In this document: positions 32,936 through 43,470 of the stretch, piece after piece
Numbering within the stretch: position 1 is the stretch's first letter
Layout of the letters: each line of letters begins with the position of its first letter
DNA from: Dipteris shenzhenensis
Lineage: Eukaryota > Polypodiophyta > Polypodiopsida > Gleicheniales
DNA length: 64,000 bases
NCBI GenBank assembly: GCA_047967505.1
Contig: CM106539.1
Reading direction: 5' to 3' (one strand)
Program-made: the position numbers and the translations under genes
Notes under the pieces: generated by a model
Told to the model about the DNA's origin: nothing
Seen by the model: the letters and a program-made list of their open reading frames with translations, nothing else
The model's database searches: none

Positions 32936-35730
32936 ATCCTGTTTTCCAGCATGTGATGTGTCTCAACAACAAATTCATCCACGGCATTATTCACCTCAAC
33001 ACCACTGCAGCCGGGCATTTTCTTCACACTATTACCTATCATTGCCCCTCCCACCCCTGCTACATCATCCAACCTACCTGATTTAGCATGCAGGTTTGCT
33101 AGCAATACATACGGTGAAGCATTCCTTGAATCTAAATCAAAAACCCTTTGTGCAGCACGCTCTGCCCGCTCTACGTCATTATGAATTCTGCATGATGAAA
33201 GCAAGCTCGACCATGCTGGAGCGACATCTTCAAATGGCATGCTGATGATCAGGTCCTCCGCCTCTTTCAATAGCCCTCTTCGACCAAGAAGATCAACCAT
33301 GCACACATAATGCTCCAAGCAGGGGGTTATACCATGGTCACTATTCATAGAGGCAAAGTATCGCCTCCCATCAGCAACCAGACCTGTATGACTGCATGCA
33401 GTGAGAACACTGATGAACGTGATCTTGTCTGGCTCGATGCCTTCGCCCAGCATTTGACTAAACTGTTGCAGGGCCTCCTTGCCATGCCGGGCACATGCCG
33501 CAACCATGGCATTCCAGGAGACCAAATCTCTGTGTCTCATCTCGGTAAACACTGCCCTCACATCGTCAAGGCTCCCACAATTGCCATACATATTGAGAAG
33601 GGCAGTCTCCAAAAAACCATCCGACTCCCATCCATTGCCAACAATAATAGCATGGATCAATCGACCCTCTTCTAGGGCTGCCACATTGGCGCACACATCC
33701 ACAACACAGATGCAGGAAATCTTGCTTGGATCAAACCCCTTGGCCTGCATTTGACCAAACAATTGCAGGGCCTCCTTGCCATGCCCATTTTGGGCACACG
33801 CAGCAATTAAGGCATTCCAAGAGACCACATTCAGGTCTGGTAACTCTACAAACACTGCCCTTGCATCATCTAGGAGACCACACTTGCCGTACATATTGAC
33901 AAGGGCCGTACCCACAACAACATCAGATTCCCACCCATTGCCCACCACAGAAGCATGGATCACTCGACCCTCTTCTAGGGAAGCCGCACTGGCACTGGCA
34001 CACGCATTCACAGCATAGGTGAAGGTGACCATGTTTGGCTCAAAGCCTTTGTCTTGCATCTGATCCAATAGTTGCAAGGCCTCCTTGCCATTCCCATTCC
34101 GGCCATACGCTGCAATAATGGTATTCCAGGAGACCAGCTTCCGCTCTGAAATCTCTGCAAACACAGCCCTTGCATCATCTAGGTTCCCACACTTGCCATA
34201 CATATTGACAAGGGCCGTCCCCACAACATCATCCAATTCCCATCCCTTGCAAATAGCAGTAGCATGGATCACTCGACCCTCTTCTAGGGCTGCCAGACCG
34301 GCACATGCATCCACAACACACAGCAAGGTGATCGTGTCTGGCTCGAAACCTTTGGCTTGCATTTGACCAGACAGTTGCAGGGCCTCCTTGTCATACCCAT
34401 TCTGAGCATACGCAGCAATCATGGCACTCCAAGAGACCACATTCAGCTGTGGCATCACAGTTAACACTTCCCTCCCATCATCTAGGCTCCCGCACTTACC
34501 ATACATATTGATGAGAGCATTCCCCAAAACAACATCCGACTCCCATCCCTTGCTAGCAAGAGTAGCATGGATCACTCGACCCTCATCTAGGGCTGCCACA
34601 CTCGCACACGCATCCACAACAGAGAGGAAGGTTATCTTGTCAGGATCAAAGCCTTTGGCTAGCATTTCAGCAAAAAATTCAAGGGCGTTCTTGCCCTCGC
34701 CATTTTGGGCGCACACAGCGATCATGGCAGTCCAGGAGACTAAATTCCGCTGTGGCATCTCTGCAAAAAATGCTTTCGCATCGTCTAGGCTCCCACACTT
34801 GCCATACAAATTGATTAAGGTTGTTCCCACAACAACATCCGACTCCCATCCATTGCCAGCAATAATACTATGAATCAGTCGACCGTCTTCTAGGGCTGTC
34901 ACACTGGCACACGCTTCCATAGCACCGAGGAAGGTGATCTTGTTCGGCTCGAAGCCTTCGGCCTGCATTTGACACAACAGTTGCAGTGCCTCGATGCCAT
35001 GCCCATTCCGGGCACATGCTGTGATTATGGCATTCCAAGAGACGACATTTCGCTGTGGCATCTCTGCAAAGACTGCCCTCGCATCATCCAAGCTCCCGTG
35101 CTGAGCATACGCAGCCATCATAATAGTCCAAGAGTACATATTCCGATCGAGAATTTTGTCAAACACAGCACGTGCGTACTCCAGGCTTCCGCATGTACTA
35201 TACATGTGGATGAGAAGGTTACTCAGAAGTCTGTCGCTCGCGAATCCATGCTTGCTCATGTGTTGGTGCACAAGTTTTCCCTGAGACAGGGCCTTGGCTC
35301 TGGTGCAACGCCTCAAAAGCGAGGCATAGGTTGCAACATCTGTCCCTGGACCCAGCTGATCGATGATCTCTTCATTTGATGTTACTGAAGACGTTCCACA
35401 GTCTTCGTTCTTCGGAAGGTGGTGCCCATATAAAATCTGTGTATGACAGGCCTTGCTGGTTGCTAGCTCGCCCAGAAGCTCTTCAGCAAGTTCGACCCAC
35501 ATGGGCGTGAACTGACGGCATCGCTGGCTGGCGATCCACCGCAAATAGGGGACGGGCAGCGTTTGCAGCAGCTTACCCTTGTGTCGATCAAAGAAGATCT
35601 CCGTATGGCGAATCGGCGACTGAGAGACATGCGAGCTTATAGGAGTGCAAAATCCTTGTGTGTGTGTGTCCAAGGAAAGCTGCTCGATCGCGAGATGGGG
35701 GTTGCCCAAAACGCAACAGAACAGAGCCAT
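32911..35730 (-). CDS. PLS-class PPR protein (DYW type, DYW domain lost by frameshift)
   Basis: The frame is a 939-residue intronless gene on the minus strand. Such proteins bind single-stranded RNA in mitochondria or chloroplasts and, in DYW members, guide C-to-U RNA editing. Residues 1-130 lack repeats and may hold a targeting signal. From about 130 there are around 20 PPR motifs in P-L-S order, with the P motif recurring about every 101 residues (VVSWNAIITACARNGHG, LVSWTAMIAVCAQNG and similar). From about 835 an E1/E2-like region follows (APAWSSLLSSCRIHND; GVEVNNAVDEFVV). The protein ends in an unrelated tail at a stop after a shift near 32940. Triplets are unusually alike, suggesting recent internal duplication. 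It may still bind RNA, but cannot deaminate by itself. Confidence 0.9.
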   Translation of the reverse strand: MALFCCVLGNPHLAIEQLSLDTHTQGFCTPISSHVSQSPIRHTEIFFDRHKGKLLQTLPVPYLRWIASQRCRQFTPMWVELAEELLGELATSKACHTQILYGHHLPKNEDCGTSSVTSNEEIIDQLGPGTDVATYASLLRRCTRAKALSQGKLVHQHMSKHGFASDRLLSNLLIHMYSTCGSLEYARAVFDKILDRNMYSWTIMMAAYAQHGSLDDARAVFAEMPQRNVVSWNAIITACARNGHGIEALQLLCQMQAEGFEPNKITFLGAMEACASVTALEDGRLIHSIIAGNGWESDVVVGTTLINLYGKCGSLDDAKAFFAEMPQRNLVSWTAMIAVCAQNGEGKNALEFFAEMLAKGFDPDKITFLSVVDACASVAALDEGRVIHATLASKGWESDVVLGNALINMYGKCGSLDDGREVLTVMPQLNVVSWSAMIAAYAQNGYDKEALQLSGQMQAKGFEPDTITLLCVVDACAGLAALEEGRVIHATAICKGWELDDVVGTALVNMYGKCGNLDDARAVFAEISERKLVSWNTIIAAYGRNGNGKEALQLLDQMQDKGFEPNMVTFTYAVNACASASAASLEEGRVIHASVVGNGWESDVVVGTALVNMYGKCGLLDDARAVFVELPDLNVVSWNALIAACAQNGHGKEALQLFGQMQAKGFDPSKISCICVVDVCANVAALEEGRLIHAIIVGNGWESDGFLETALLNMYGNCGSLDDVRAVFTEMRHRDLVSWNAMVAACARHGKEALQQFSQMLGEGIEPDKITFISVLTACSHTGLVADGRRYFASMNSDHGITPCLEHYVCMVDLLGRRGLLKEAEDLIISMPFEDVAPAWSSLLSSCRIHNDVERAERAAQRVFDLDSRNASPYVLLANLHAKSGRLDDVAGVGGAMIGNSVKKMPGCSGVEVNNAVDEFVVETHHMLENRMYTTSCRA

Positions 35731-35867
35731 TGGTGTTTAGAAGTTAGAACTGGACACATGAGTGTTCTTCGTCCTTGTTGTTTGTTTGTGTCGTGCGATC
35801 TCCCATAATAATCAACTCTTTACACAAACGTGCTCATGTGGCATGCTAACCAATGCTCCTATGCAGC

Positions 35868-35976
35868 AACATGCATGCTTATTATGTGGTCCTAGCCTAG
35901 TGGTTAAGGTGGGTGTGTGTGTGTGTGTGAGCGTGCGTGAGGGCCCGCAATACAAAAAACATGCATGCTTATTATG
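35868..35976 (+). mobile_element. Tiny tRNA-related SINE-like insertion with 19-bp target duplications
   Basis: A perfect 19-bp direct repeat, aacatgcatgcttattatg, lies at 35868-35886 and 35958-35976. The 71 bp between start with a tRNA box-A-like word, tagcctagtggttaagg, continue with a GT run (about 35913-35929) and end acaaaa. A long exact target duplication plus an A-rich 3' end is the mark of LINE-type retroposition. No box B was found, so it is a fragment or an unusual SINE. Confidence 0.65.
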
Positions 35977-37052
35977 GCCACTCACTCGACTCACAACCCA
36001 TGAAATGGCTACCACCAGAGTCACGCCCGCATCGCTTCCTTGCCTGATCGCCCCATGTGCCTGTACCTCTGACCGCATTTTTATCGAATTGTCGAATTCC
36101 TCTCTCATGGTGGGCTTGCTTGGGTTGTATGTCTCCATATGTTCAGTAGGTGTTTTGAACAAGGGATATTAACTAGGTTAAGGTAGGCAGCCTTTCCGTC
36201 ATGGCTCCAACTCCAAATTGAACCTGAATCCTCACTATTATCCAATTGGAGTTTCAGTAGCAAGGTCGTGAGCTTTGTCCAACAATTACGCAATCAAGTT
36301 ATGGCAAGAAAGAAAAAAAAGCAATGATCTCCTCCTTATATAATAGATTTGTGGAAAGAATGAATAAAAAAGTATGCTTTTGGGTCAAATTTGGAAGGAG
36401 TGTTTTAGTCTTTTAGAATTGTACACGTGGCTTAAGGAGAGCTCACAAAAGTTTTGCTTTTCTAAAAAGCACGTTTCAAACCCTTGGATCTTCATAAAGA
36501 TCAACGCCTATAATCAAAACACATGGCTTAACGAGGGCTTAGAAAAGGAAAACTTCCTTCTAGGCTGCCTATTGTAACAAGTACTAGCCTCGCAACCAAG
36601 TGGTGACAAGAGGTTTTATCATGATCGACGGTGGAGCAAACAAGTCGGGATCGGATGGTCTATGACACACACATGAATTTGGGCGGCATTTTTTAGTGAC
36701 AAAACTCTCGCTCCGAATGTGGCATGGTCGCGAGATGGGCGCCCGATGTGACATGCATGTCTATTGCATACACATGCATTGAGGATATCCCGAGCCTCAT
36801 GCCTTGAATTTTGGGCGTAGAAACTCATTCCACCACTACTGCAACAATGGCCTATCCTCCTCTCTTATTACCTTGCTTTTGATGAACGCCTTCAACGCAG
36901 TTTTACTTGGCAGCCCATGGGATGTAACTAAGCAGCAGGCAGGGCTTTCAAGCAAGTAGGATTACAAGGTCGTGAAAACCTTCAAAGCATATTTGCTCGG
37001 CTAGCTATGGGATGGGATTGATGAGCAAGGCAGGGCTTTCATAACCAAGAGA
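35977..37052. other. Gene-free stretch
   Basis: Only short unrecognised frames occur. No RNA gene, LTR or clear repeat was seen. Confidence 0.4.
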
Positions 37053-37618
37053 TTGTTCAGGCTGGCTTGAGAGATCGAATAGTCATGTCCCCTCACCGGC
37101 TTAGCTTGCAAACCAGGATTTCACTATTTATATGGCGTAGACTGCAGTTCAGTTTTGCACACAAGCAAGTCTATAACGAGTGCTACTGCAGGGATAGCAG
37201 AAGTCATGGAACTAAGGAGAAAAGCAACAAAGAAAGGGAGGGAGGATTGGTGGACAAACCTTCAATGATTGACGTACGCTACTCAACTTAGTCTCCAGAT
37301 ATTTATGGGATTGGTAGGATAGAATTGCAGGATATTTGTTCAGGCTGGCTTGAGAGATCGAATAGTCATGTCCCCTCACCGGCTTAGCTTGCAAACCAAG
37401 ATTTCACTATCTATATGGCGTAGACTGCAGTTCAGTTTTGCACACAAGCAAGTCTATAACGAGTGCTACTGCAGGGACGGCAAAAGTCATGGAACTAAGG
37501 AGAAAAGCAACAAAGAAAGGGAGGGAGGACTGGTGGACAAACCTTCAATGATTGACGTATGCTACTCAACTTAGTCTCCAGATATTTGTGGGATTGGCAG
37601 GATAGAATTGCAAGCAAT
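37053..37618. repeat. Tandem duplication of a 283-bp unit
   Basis: Copies at 37053-37335 and 37336-37618 are in direct orientation and nearly identical; only a handful of substitutions were seen. The small frame starting MRDRIVMSPHRLSL occurs in both but shows no known domain. The duplication abuts a receptor-kinase fragment. Confidence 0.88.
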
Positions 37619-37639
37619 AGAGCCCTCCCACCTACATAT

Positions 37640-37960
37640 ACAAATAGTTGGCGTCACTCGCTCACTCCTTGAACAATGGCATGCAGCAAAGGCACATGGT
37701 GGCAATATGAGCCTGAGCGAATTAAAAGATAGATTGAGTGAGCCCAAGAAAGGAAGCTGGCATAGAGAGCCTGCGGCAGAAACAGTTCCTTCCAGGCTCA
37801 AATTAAACAATTGCAGACCGACCACACGTTGTCGATTGTGACAAACCACTCCACTCCAGTTTTGTTGACAATAGAAATGCAACAGTACCAGTTGAGAACG
37901 ATATCACGACCCGAGCAATGAATGTGTCTCTCCATCTTATTACCACAGAGCGACTTCAAG
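37640..37960 (-). pseudogene. LRR receptor-like protein N-terminal fragment
   Basis: The minus-strand frame at 37882-37571 reads NWSGVVCHNRQRVVGLQL, then LSLEGTVSAAGSLCQLPFLG and SLNLSFNSL. This is the typical start of a plant leucine-rich-repeat receptor ectodomain: the LRRNT_2 WxGVxC motif, then two LRR units. It stops there, with no further repeats, membrane segment or kinase, and no signal peptide in the same frame. It is a fragment left by deletion or transposon capture. The identification rests on about 50 residues. Confidence 0.55.
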
Positions 37961-38828
37961 TTGATCGTGGAGAACCAGAGGTGCGATATGTACAATCTTT
38001 TTAACGAGAATGGTCTCTCACATCGTAGTTGTTGTGAATGCATTCTTTGTGGATCTAGTCTTCTCTCATGCATATTACCTTGCTGGAGGAACCTCCATTT
38101 ACTCTCATTGAACTCTAAGTATCGAATGACCATAATCGTGTTCTACTTCATGAATTGCAAAAGTAAAATTTGAGTAGGATAGCCAACTATGCCTTTCAAA
38201 ATAGAAATACCATCTGGAAATGGCATTGGATGCTTTCCTTGGGAGATATACCTATTTGCTATTATCTTGATGAGAGCCATTATTGGTGACCATCTTGAGG
38301 ACCTTTGTCGGGTGAGTCCTTGATGGGGATAGTCTAACTCTTGGCCTCTTGGTAGGTATAGAGAGACTCATGGTCGCAAACTCACATGATGGATGTTGAT
38401 GTTTCAAGATCAATCATTTATAGGTTTCAAAAGCATCATCCTTTGGGATATGGTTCTTACCAATTTTTCATCAATTGCAAAGACCATGAAGTATTAGTAT
38501 TGCTTCTTTACAAGGGTGATGTTCAACTAGACTCCAACCCTTTATGGTTTCTCACAAGGCTTCTCTTAATATATAGAGTTGAGATGTAAATTTTCATTTG
38601 AGGTGACCTTCTAAGCCAAAATGCTGAGCTGAAATCCTTCTACCACAACCATGGGAGAGTGCAACACATTTATAATAGCATGAGGCAAAGGCAACATATA
38701 TTGATATAACAGTTTTCTCACGAAGGATGTTTGGATTTACCTAAAGGCACCTTCTTTGATCGGGTTCCCCTCTATATTAGAGATAAGAAACTTATGCTCC
38801 ATTTCAATGTAGGGAGAGGAGTGCATAC
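37961..38828. other. Gene-free stretch left of the Copia nest
   Basis: A 67-residue plus frame at 38386 is not recognised. The end of this stretch (catac at 38824-38828) is the target duplication of element F, so it joined directly to 51724 before that insertion. Confidence 0.45.
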
Positions 38829-38847
38829 TGTGAAGAGACTGGGAGAG
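38829..38847 (-). repeat. First 19 bp of the element F 3' LTR, cut off by element E
   Basis: The words tgtgaagagact and gggagag match 51362-51380 of the intact LTR with one difference. The last five bases, gagag, are also the left target duplication of element E. Confidence 0.88.
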
Positions 38848-39130
38848 TGACAAAATATGAAGAGGGGAGAGGAGAAGAGTGGAGATGAGAAGAGAGGGGA
38901 GAGGAGAAGAGTGGAGATGAGGAGAGAGGTTACAGCTAGAGAGCACACCACAAATGACTAACTGTACACTAGATTTAGTTGAAAAAATAGAATATATACA
39001 AACCCTTTCAGGGTTAGGGGATCTAACCCTTTCCTTTATAGCACTCTATAAGGTTAGTGCTATGCACATATGATCACGTGATGATGCTATGCACACATGA
39101 TCACATGATGTTGAGCGTGAACTCTCAACA
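38848..39130 (-). repeat. 3' LTR of element E
   Basis: The segment is 283 bp, TGACAAAA to CTCAACA on the plus strand, so TGTTGAG...TTGTCA on the element strand. It contains GA-rich repeats near its U5 end (38860-38935). Confidence 0.95.
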
Positions 39131-39145
39131 CCTTCCCTCAAGATC
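39131..39145 (-). promoter_or_regulatory. Polypurine tract of element E
   Basis: On the minus strand the sequence is GATCTTGAGGGAAGG directly before the TGTTGAG of the 3' LTR. Confidence 0.8.
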
Positions 39146-39218
39146 AACATCATGAAGTAGGCCTTCCCTCAAGATGATGATTCTGGGGAATCGAAGAAGG
39201 ACTGAGCATTACATTCCA

Positions 39219-40770
39219 TCACACCCCTTTAATGCGAATGTCCTTCCTCTGCATCAAACTAAGAGCTAGTCGGTGTTTCTCGAATAGCTCTTTACCGAGT
39301 GGTTTGGTAAAGATGTCTGCAACATTCTCTTTGCTATCACAATGCTGCAGTGTGATGTCACCAAGTAACACTCTTTCTCTGATGAAGTGCTCTCTGACAT
39401 CAATGTGCTTTGTCCTGGAGTGATATACTGGATTTTTGGCCAATGCTTGAGCCGATTGATTATCACAGTATATTGTTGTTGGCTTTGACTCATCAAAGTA
39501 ATCTGTTTCTGACAATAGTCTTCTGAGCCATATAGCCTCACATGCACCTGTAGTGAGTGCCCTATATTCTGCTTCAGTCGAAGACAAAGAAATAGTTGGT
39601 TGTTTGTTTGACAACCATGATATAGCACCTTGACCAAGGAAAAATTCATATCCCTGTGTCGATCTCCTTATCTCATGATCTCCAGCATAGTCACTGTCAC
39701 AGTATCCATGCAACCGTGGATGACTTCCTCTATATTCTATCCCAAACTGTCTTGTACCTATGATGTATCTCAAGACTCTTTTGGCTGCATTCGAGAGAGT
39801 ATATTTTGGATTTGCCATAAACTGTGCTAGTGAGCTTACTGCATAACAAATATCTGGCCGTGTGATTGTCAGATATATAAGAGATCCGATGAGTTGCCTA
39901 TAGTAGTTGTCATTGACTGTAGGCTTTTCTGAATCTTTAGTAAGTTTCAAACTCTGTTCCATGGGAGTGGCTGCAATCTTGCAATTTGCCATATGAAACT
40001 TCTTCAGGAGACTGTCAACATACTTGAGCTGACTCATAAATGTGCTATCTGAATCTCTCCAGAACTCAATTCCAAGACAATAGTGCATAAGTCCAAGATC
40101 TTTCATGTCGAACTCTGTAGATAAGTCTTGTTTCAATTTTCTGATGAAGCTATCCTTGCTTCCTATCACAATCAGATCATCTACATACAAAAGTGCAATA
40201 GTAATGTCTTCCATTTGAACTTTGTAGTAGAGAGTATGATCTGCATTGGACTTCATGTATCCCAGATCAGCCAAATACTTGTCAATTCTGCTGTACCAAC
40301 TTATGGATGCTTGCTTTAAGCCATAGAGACTTTCTTGAGATGGCAAAACTTGTTCTCCTTTCCTAGTTCGACATAACCTACTGGTTGTTGCATATAGACT
40401 TCCTCGTCTAGATAACCATTGAGAAATGCATTCTTGACATCGAGCTGACACACATTCCATTTACTGAGTGTCGCTAGTGATATCAAGAACCGTATGGAAT
40501 CCATCTTTGCTACTAGAGCATAAGTCTCATCATAGTCTTGACCATATTGTTGTGCAAATCCTTTTGCAACTAATCTGGCTTTGTATCTCTGAATACTGCC
40601 ATCTGGATTGTACTTCTTTTTGTATACCCATTTGTTGGCTATGGCCTTCTTTCCTGGTGGAAGGTCGCATAATTCCCTAGTGTTATTTTTATACAAAGCA
40701 TCCATTTCTTCATTCATAGCAGTTTGCCATTCTGGCTTATCTACTACGTCTTCGAAGTACACTGCTCTTC
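39219..40770 (-). pseudogene. Copia reverse transcriptase and RNase H of element E
   Basis: Two overlapping frames make the RT. Frame 40762-40316 holds the N-terminal part (WVYKKKYNPDGSIQRYKARLVAKGF; DVKNAFLNGYLDEEVYMQQP). Frame 40460-39219 has the rest (SLYGLKQAS; catalytic YVDDLIVIG; FDMKDLGLMHYCLGIEF) and a complete RNase H (GYCDSDYAG; SLSSTEAEYRAL; YCDNQSA; RTKHIDVREHFIRE; VADIFTKPLG). The shift is by one base near 40330 in AAGAAAGTC. The catalytic residues are intact within each frame. The normal C-terminus is present before the polypurine tract. Confidence 0.88.
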
Positions 40771-41160
40771 TGTAGCCATGATGGTAGTCATAAGAGCATA
40801 TTTGGTGGTTTCCACCTGAATGGCTTTGCCTTTCTGAGCATATGTCAATTTGGATAGAGGTCTGCTTTCCCTAGTAGGCCGTCTGAGCTGCTATGGCTCT
40901 GCTTGAGGTGTTGCTGGCAATTCTTGCTCTTCTTCATCAACTTGTTCTATAGGTGACTGTGAAGTCGATGCTTTTATCTCCTGTGTAGGTGAGGTTTTCC
41001 ATTCTGATTCCTCATCAAAGATTACATCTCTGGAGATAATGACTGTGGTAGATGGGATCATACAATTTGTATGCTTTGCTTTCTTCACTGTAGCCAACCA
41101 TGATGCATTTGTGTGACTTCGGATCCAATTTCCTGCGATGATCATCATGTATGTGGGCAT
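40771..41160 (-). pseudogene. Linker between integrase and RT of element E
   Basis: The frame at 41160-40891 reads VIISRDVIFDEESEW, the conserved block after Copia integrase, then an acidic Gln/Glu linker. It is out of frame with the integrase because of a one-base shift near 41055, and it stops at 40891. Confidence 0.75.
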
Positions 41161-42004
41161 ATGCTATGCAACCAAATATGCGGAGATGCCCAATGTGCGG
41201 CTTGTGTCTAGTGAATGCTTCAAAAGGAGTCATACCTTGTATCGGTTCGGTAGGGAGCCGATTAAGCAAATAGTTAGCTGTAGCTATTGCTTCTGCCCAA
41301 TACTGATTCGGAAGATGCTTTTCACTAAGCATTGCTCTAGCACTATCTGCTAAAGTCCCATTCTTCCTTTCAGCTATTGCATTTTGCTGAGGAGTATCTG
41401 CACATGTGAAATGTCTTCGTATGCCATGATTTTTGCAAAAGCTGATGAATGCTGAAGACATGTATTCACCTCCTCTGTCTGATCTCATGACCTTGATCTT
41501 TCTGCTTGTCTGGTTTTCTACCATGGTTTTGAATTCTTGAAATCTGGAAAACACTTCAGATTTCTCTTTCAGAAAGTAGACCCAACAATATCTGCTATAG
41601 TCATTGATGAAGGTCAAGTAATAAAGTAAACCATTGATGCTGCGGGTCTGGGCATAACCCCATACATCTGTATGAATCAAATCAAGAATACCTCGTGCAC
41701 GAGAGGTACTTCTAACAAAGTTGGTTCGCTTTTGTTTGCGGAAGCAGCATGCTTCACAAACTTTTCCAAGAAATTGTAGCTTCAGAATCCCAATTGCCAT
41801 ATTCTGATTCCTGAGATCTAACAAGTACTTGAAGTTGACATGACCATATCTCTTATGCCATTTTGCAGATAGTGGCATCTGTTGCATTTGAGCTGACATG
41901 GCATGCTTATCTGGTACTGTAGCTAGCATTTTGTATAAGCGTCCTTCCTTAACACCTTTTGCTACTAGCTGACATCTTTTGGATTTGTGTCTCTGATAGT
42001 GCAT
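41015..42004 (-). pseudogene. Copia integrase of element E
   Basis: This piece inserts the cDNA into host DNA. The 329-residue frame starts in the pre-integrase region, has a zinc-binding region (WHKRYGHVNFKYL; VCEACCFRKQK) and the core with catalytic Asp, Asp and Glu in context (LIHTDVWGYA; SDRGGEYMS; QQNAIAERKNG). It then continues to GYSEESKAYKLYDP, where a one-base shift near 41055 sends it to an early stop. A second shift near 41975 separates it from the protease frame. The domain itself is complete. Confidence 0.85.
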
Positions 42005-43470
42005 TCATCACCGTCGAAGATGACTTTGTAGTTGTGTTCCGTCATTTGACCTACTGACAAAAGTTTCTTGCTGAGCTTTGGAACATAGAGCACATCTTTG
42101 ACTAATCTTTTTATACCAGTGAAATTGTTCATAGGGATAACACCTGTCCCTTGAACCAGATTCGGTGTATTGTCTGCTGTGTAGATGACATTCTTTTGAC
42201 CTTCTAATGGCTTCATTTCTGTGGACCATTCTTGATGATTTGTCATATGAGATGATGCAGCGCTGTCCATGTACCAAGGATCCTATTCCACTTGGTCGAC
42301 TTGATAACTGTAATCCTTTTTGGGATTGAAATCAGTGTCTAGGTGCATTGTATCATTCTGATGCAATTCCTCACTTGCAAGAAACATATTTCCACGTTCA
42401 TTTGCAAAATGACTGTGACTAGAATGTCCACCACGATGATATCCTCTTCCTCGGGAATTCCCTCGATTACTGCTGGATTGACCACCTTGGTCGTATTGCT
42501 TCTTGCGGCAATCTCTTTCATAGTGTCCAAACTTGTGACAGTAGTTGCACTGAATGTTTGACACATTGGTGGATGCATTCCCTCATCCTTGAAATCTTCC
42601 TTGGTTGGAATGATTTCCTCTTTGCTGATTCTGATGTTGCTACTGCTGATGTTGATTCTGACTTTGATTTTGTTGATGATGACCACTTTTCTGGTATGAT
42701 CTACCTCTGTTTCTGCCTTTACCTCTGCTTCTGTCTGAAGCTGTGAATGCCTAATCATTAGAATGAGCTTTACGTGCTTGAATGGCCTGAGTCCTGAGTT
42801 CTTTACCAAGTAGAATTGACAGAAGTTCTTCCAGTGTTGGAATTTGCCGTTGGATGGCAATACTCTGGACTAGATTCTCATATCCTTCTCCTAGTCCATT
42901 CAGGATTACTTGAACCATTTCTGTGGGGTTCATAGTCTCTCCTGCTGCTGCAAGTTGATTGTTGTAGTCTTTTATGCAGAGTACATAAGCATGACCAGTT
43001 TCACTGCTGTTGCGGAAACTCTGGTTGATCTGGTTTCTTAGGGTGAGAATCCTGGATGTGTTCTTGGACTCGTAGAGAGCTGCAAACATATCCCATGCTT
43101 CTTTTGATGTCTTGACTGTGTTGAGCTGTCCTAGCATGACATCTTGCACATTTTGCTTGATCAGGTGAGAGGCATACTTATCTTTCTTATCCCATTCTGC
43201 TTGAGCTCAGGCAATGGCAGGATCTACTACTGGTGCGGAAACTGTTTGTGTAGATGTAGATCCCGATGTAGATTCCATTGCTGGTGCTGTGACAATAGAT
43301 GGAGTAGAGCTACTATTGGCTGGATTGGCCAATGGTCTAGGTGTAGACCCATCGACATACTCCCATTTGTCCTGAAGCACAAGAATGGTCTCCATTCGGT
43401 ATTTCCATGTACCATAATTGGAGTTGTCTAACTTAGTAGATGCCTCCAGATTGAGGTTGCTAGTCGACAT
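41965..43470 (-). pseudogene. Copia gag and protease of element E, one frame with five stops
   Basis: From the start MSTSNLNLEAS at 43470 a single frame runs to 41965. It has the gag N-terminus (YGTWKYRMETIL), a UBN2-like gag core (42751-43149, MLGQLNTVKTSKEAWDMF), an Arg/Gly/Gln-rich RNA-binding stretch, a zinc knuckle CNYCHKFGHYERDC (about 42549-42508) and the protease active site (WYMDSAASSHMTNH). It is interrupted by TGA 43209-43207, TAG 42753-42751, TAG 42642-42640, TGA 42585-42583 and TAG 42285-42283, all without a frameshift. The upstream ATG at 43545 adds 25 non-conserved residues and is less likely. Each stop is one transition away from Gln, Arg or Trp. Confidence 0.85.

Noticed and set aside
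33310-35379. Several plus-strand frames of 80-150 aa
   Set aside because: They are antisense shadows of the PPR gene and repeat with its 303-bp period.
35887-35957. Functional tRNA gene
   Set aside because: Only a box-A-like word is present; there is no box B, acceptor pairing or cloverleaf.
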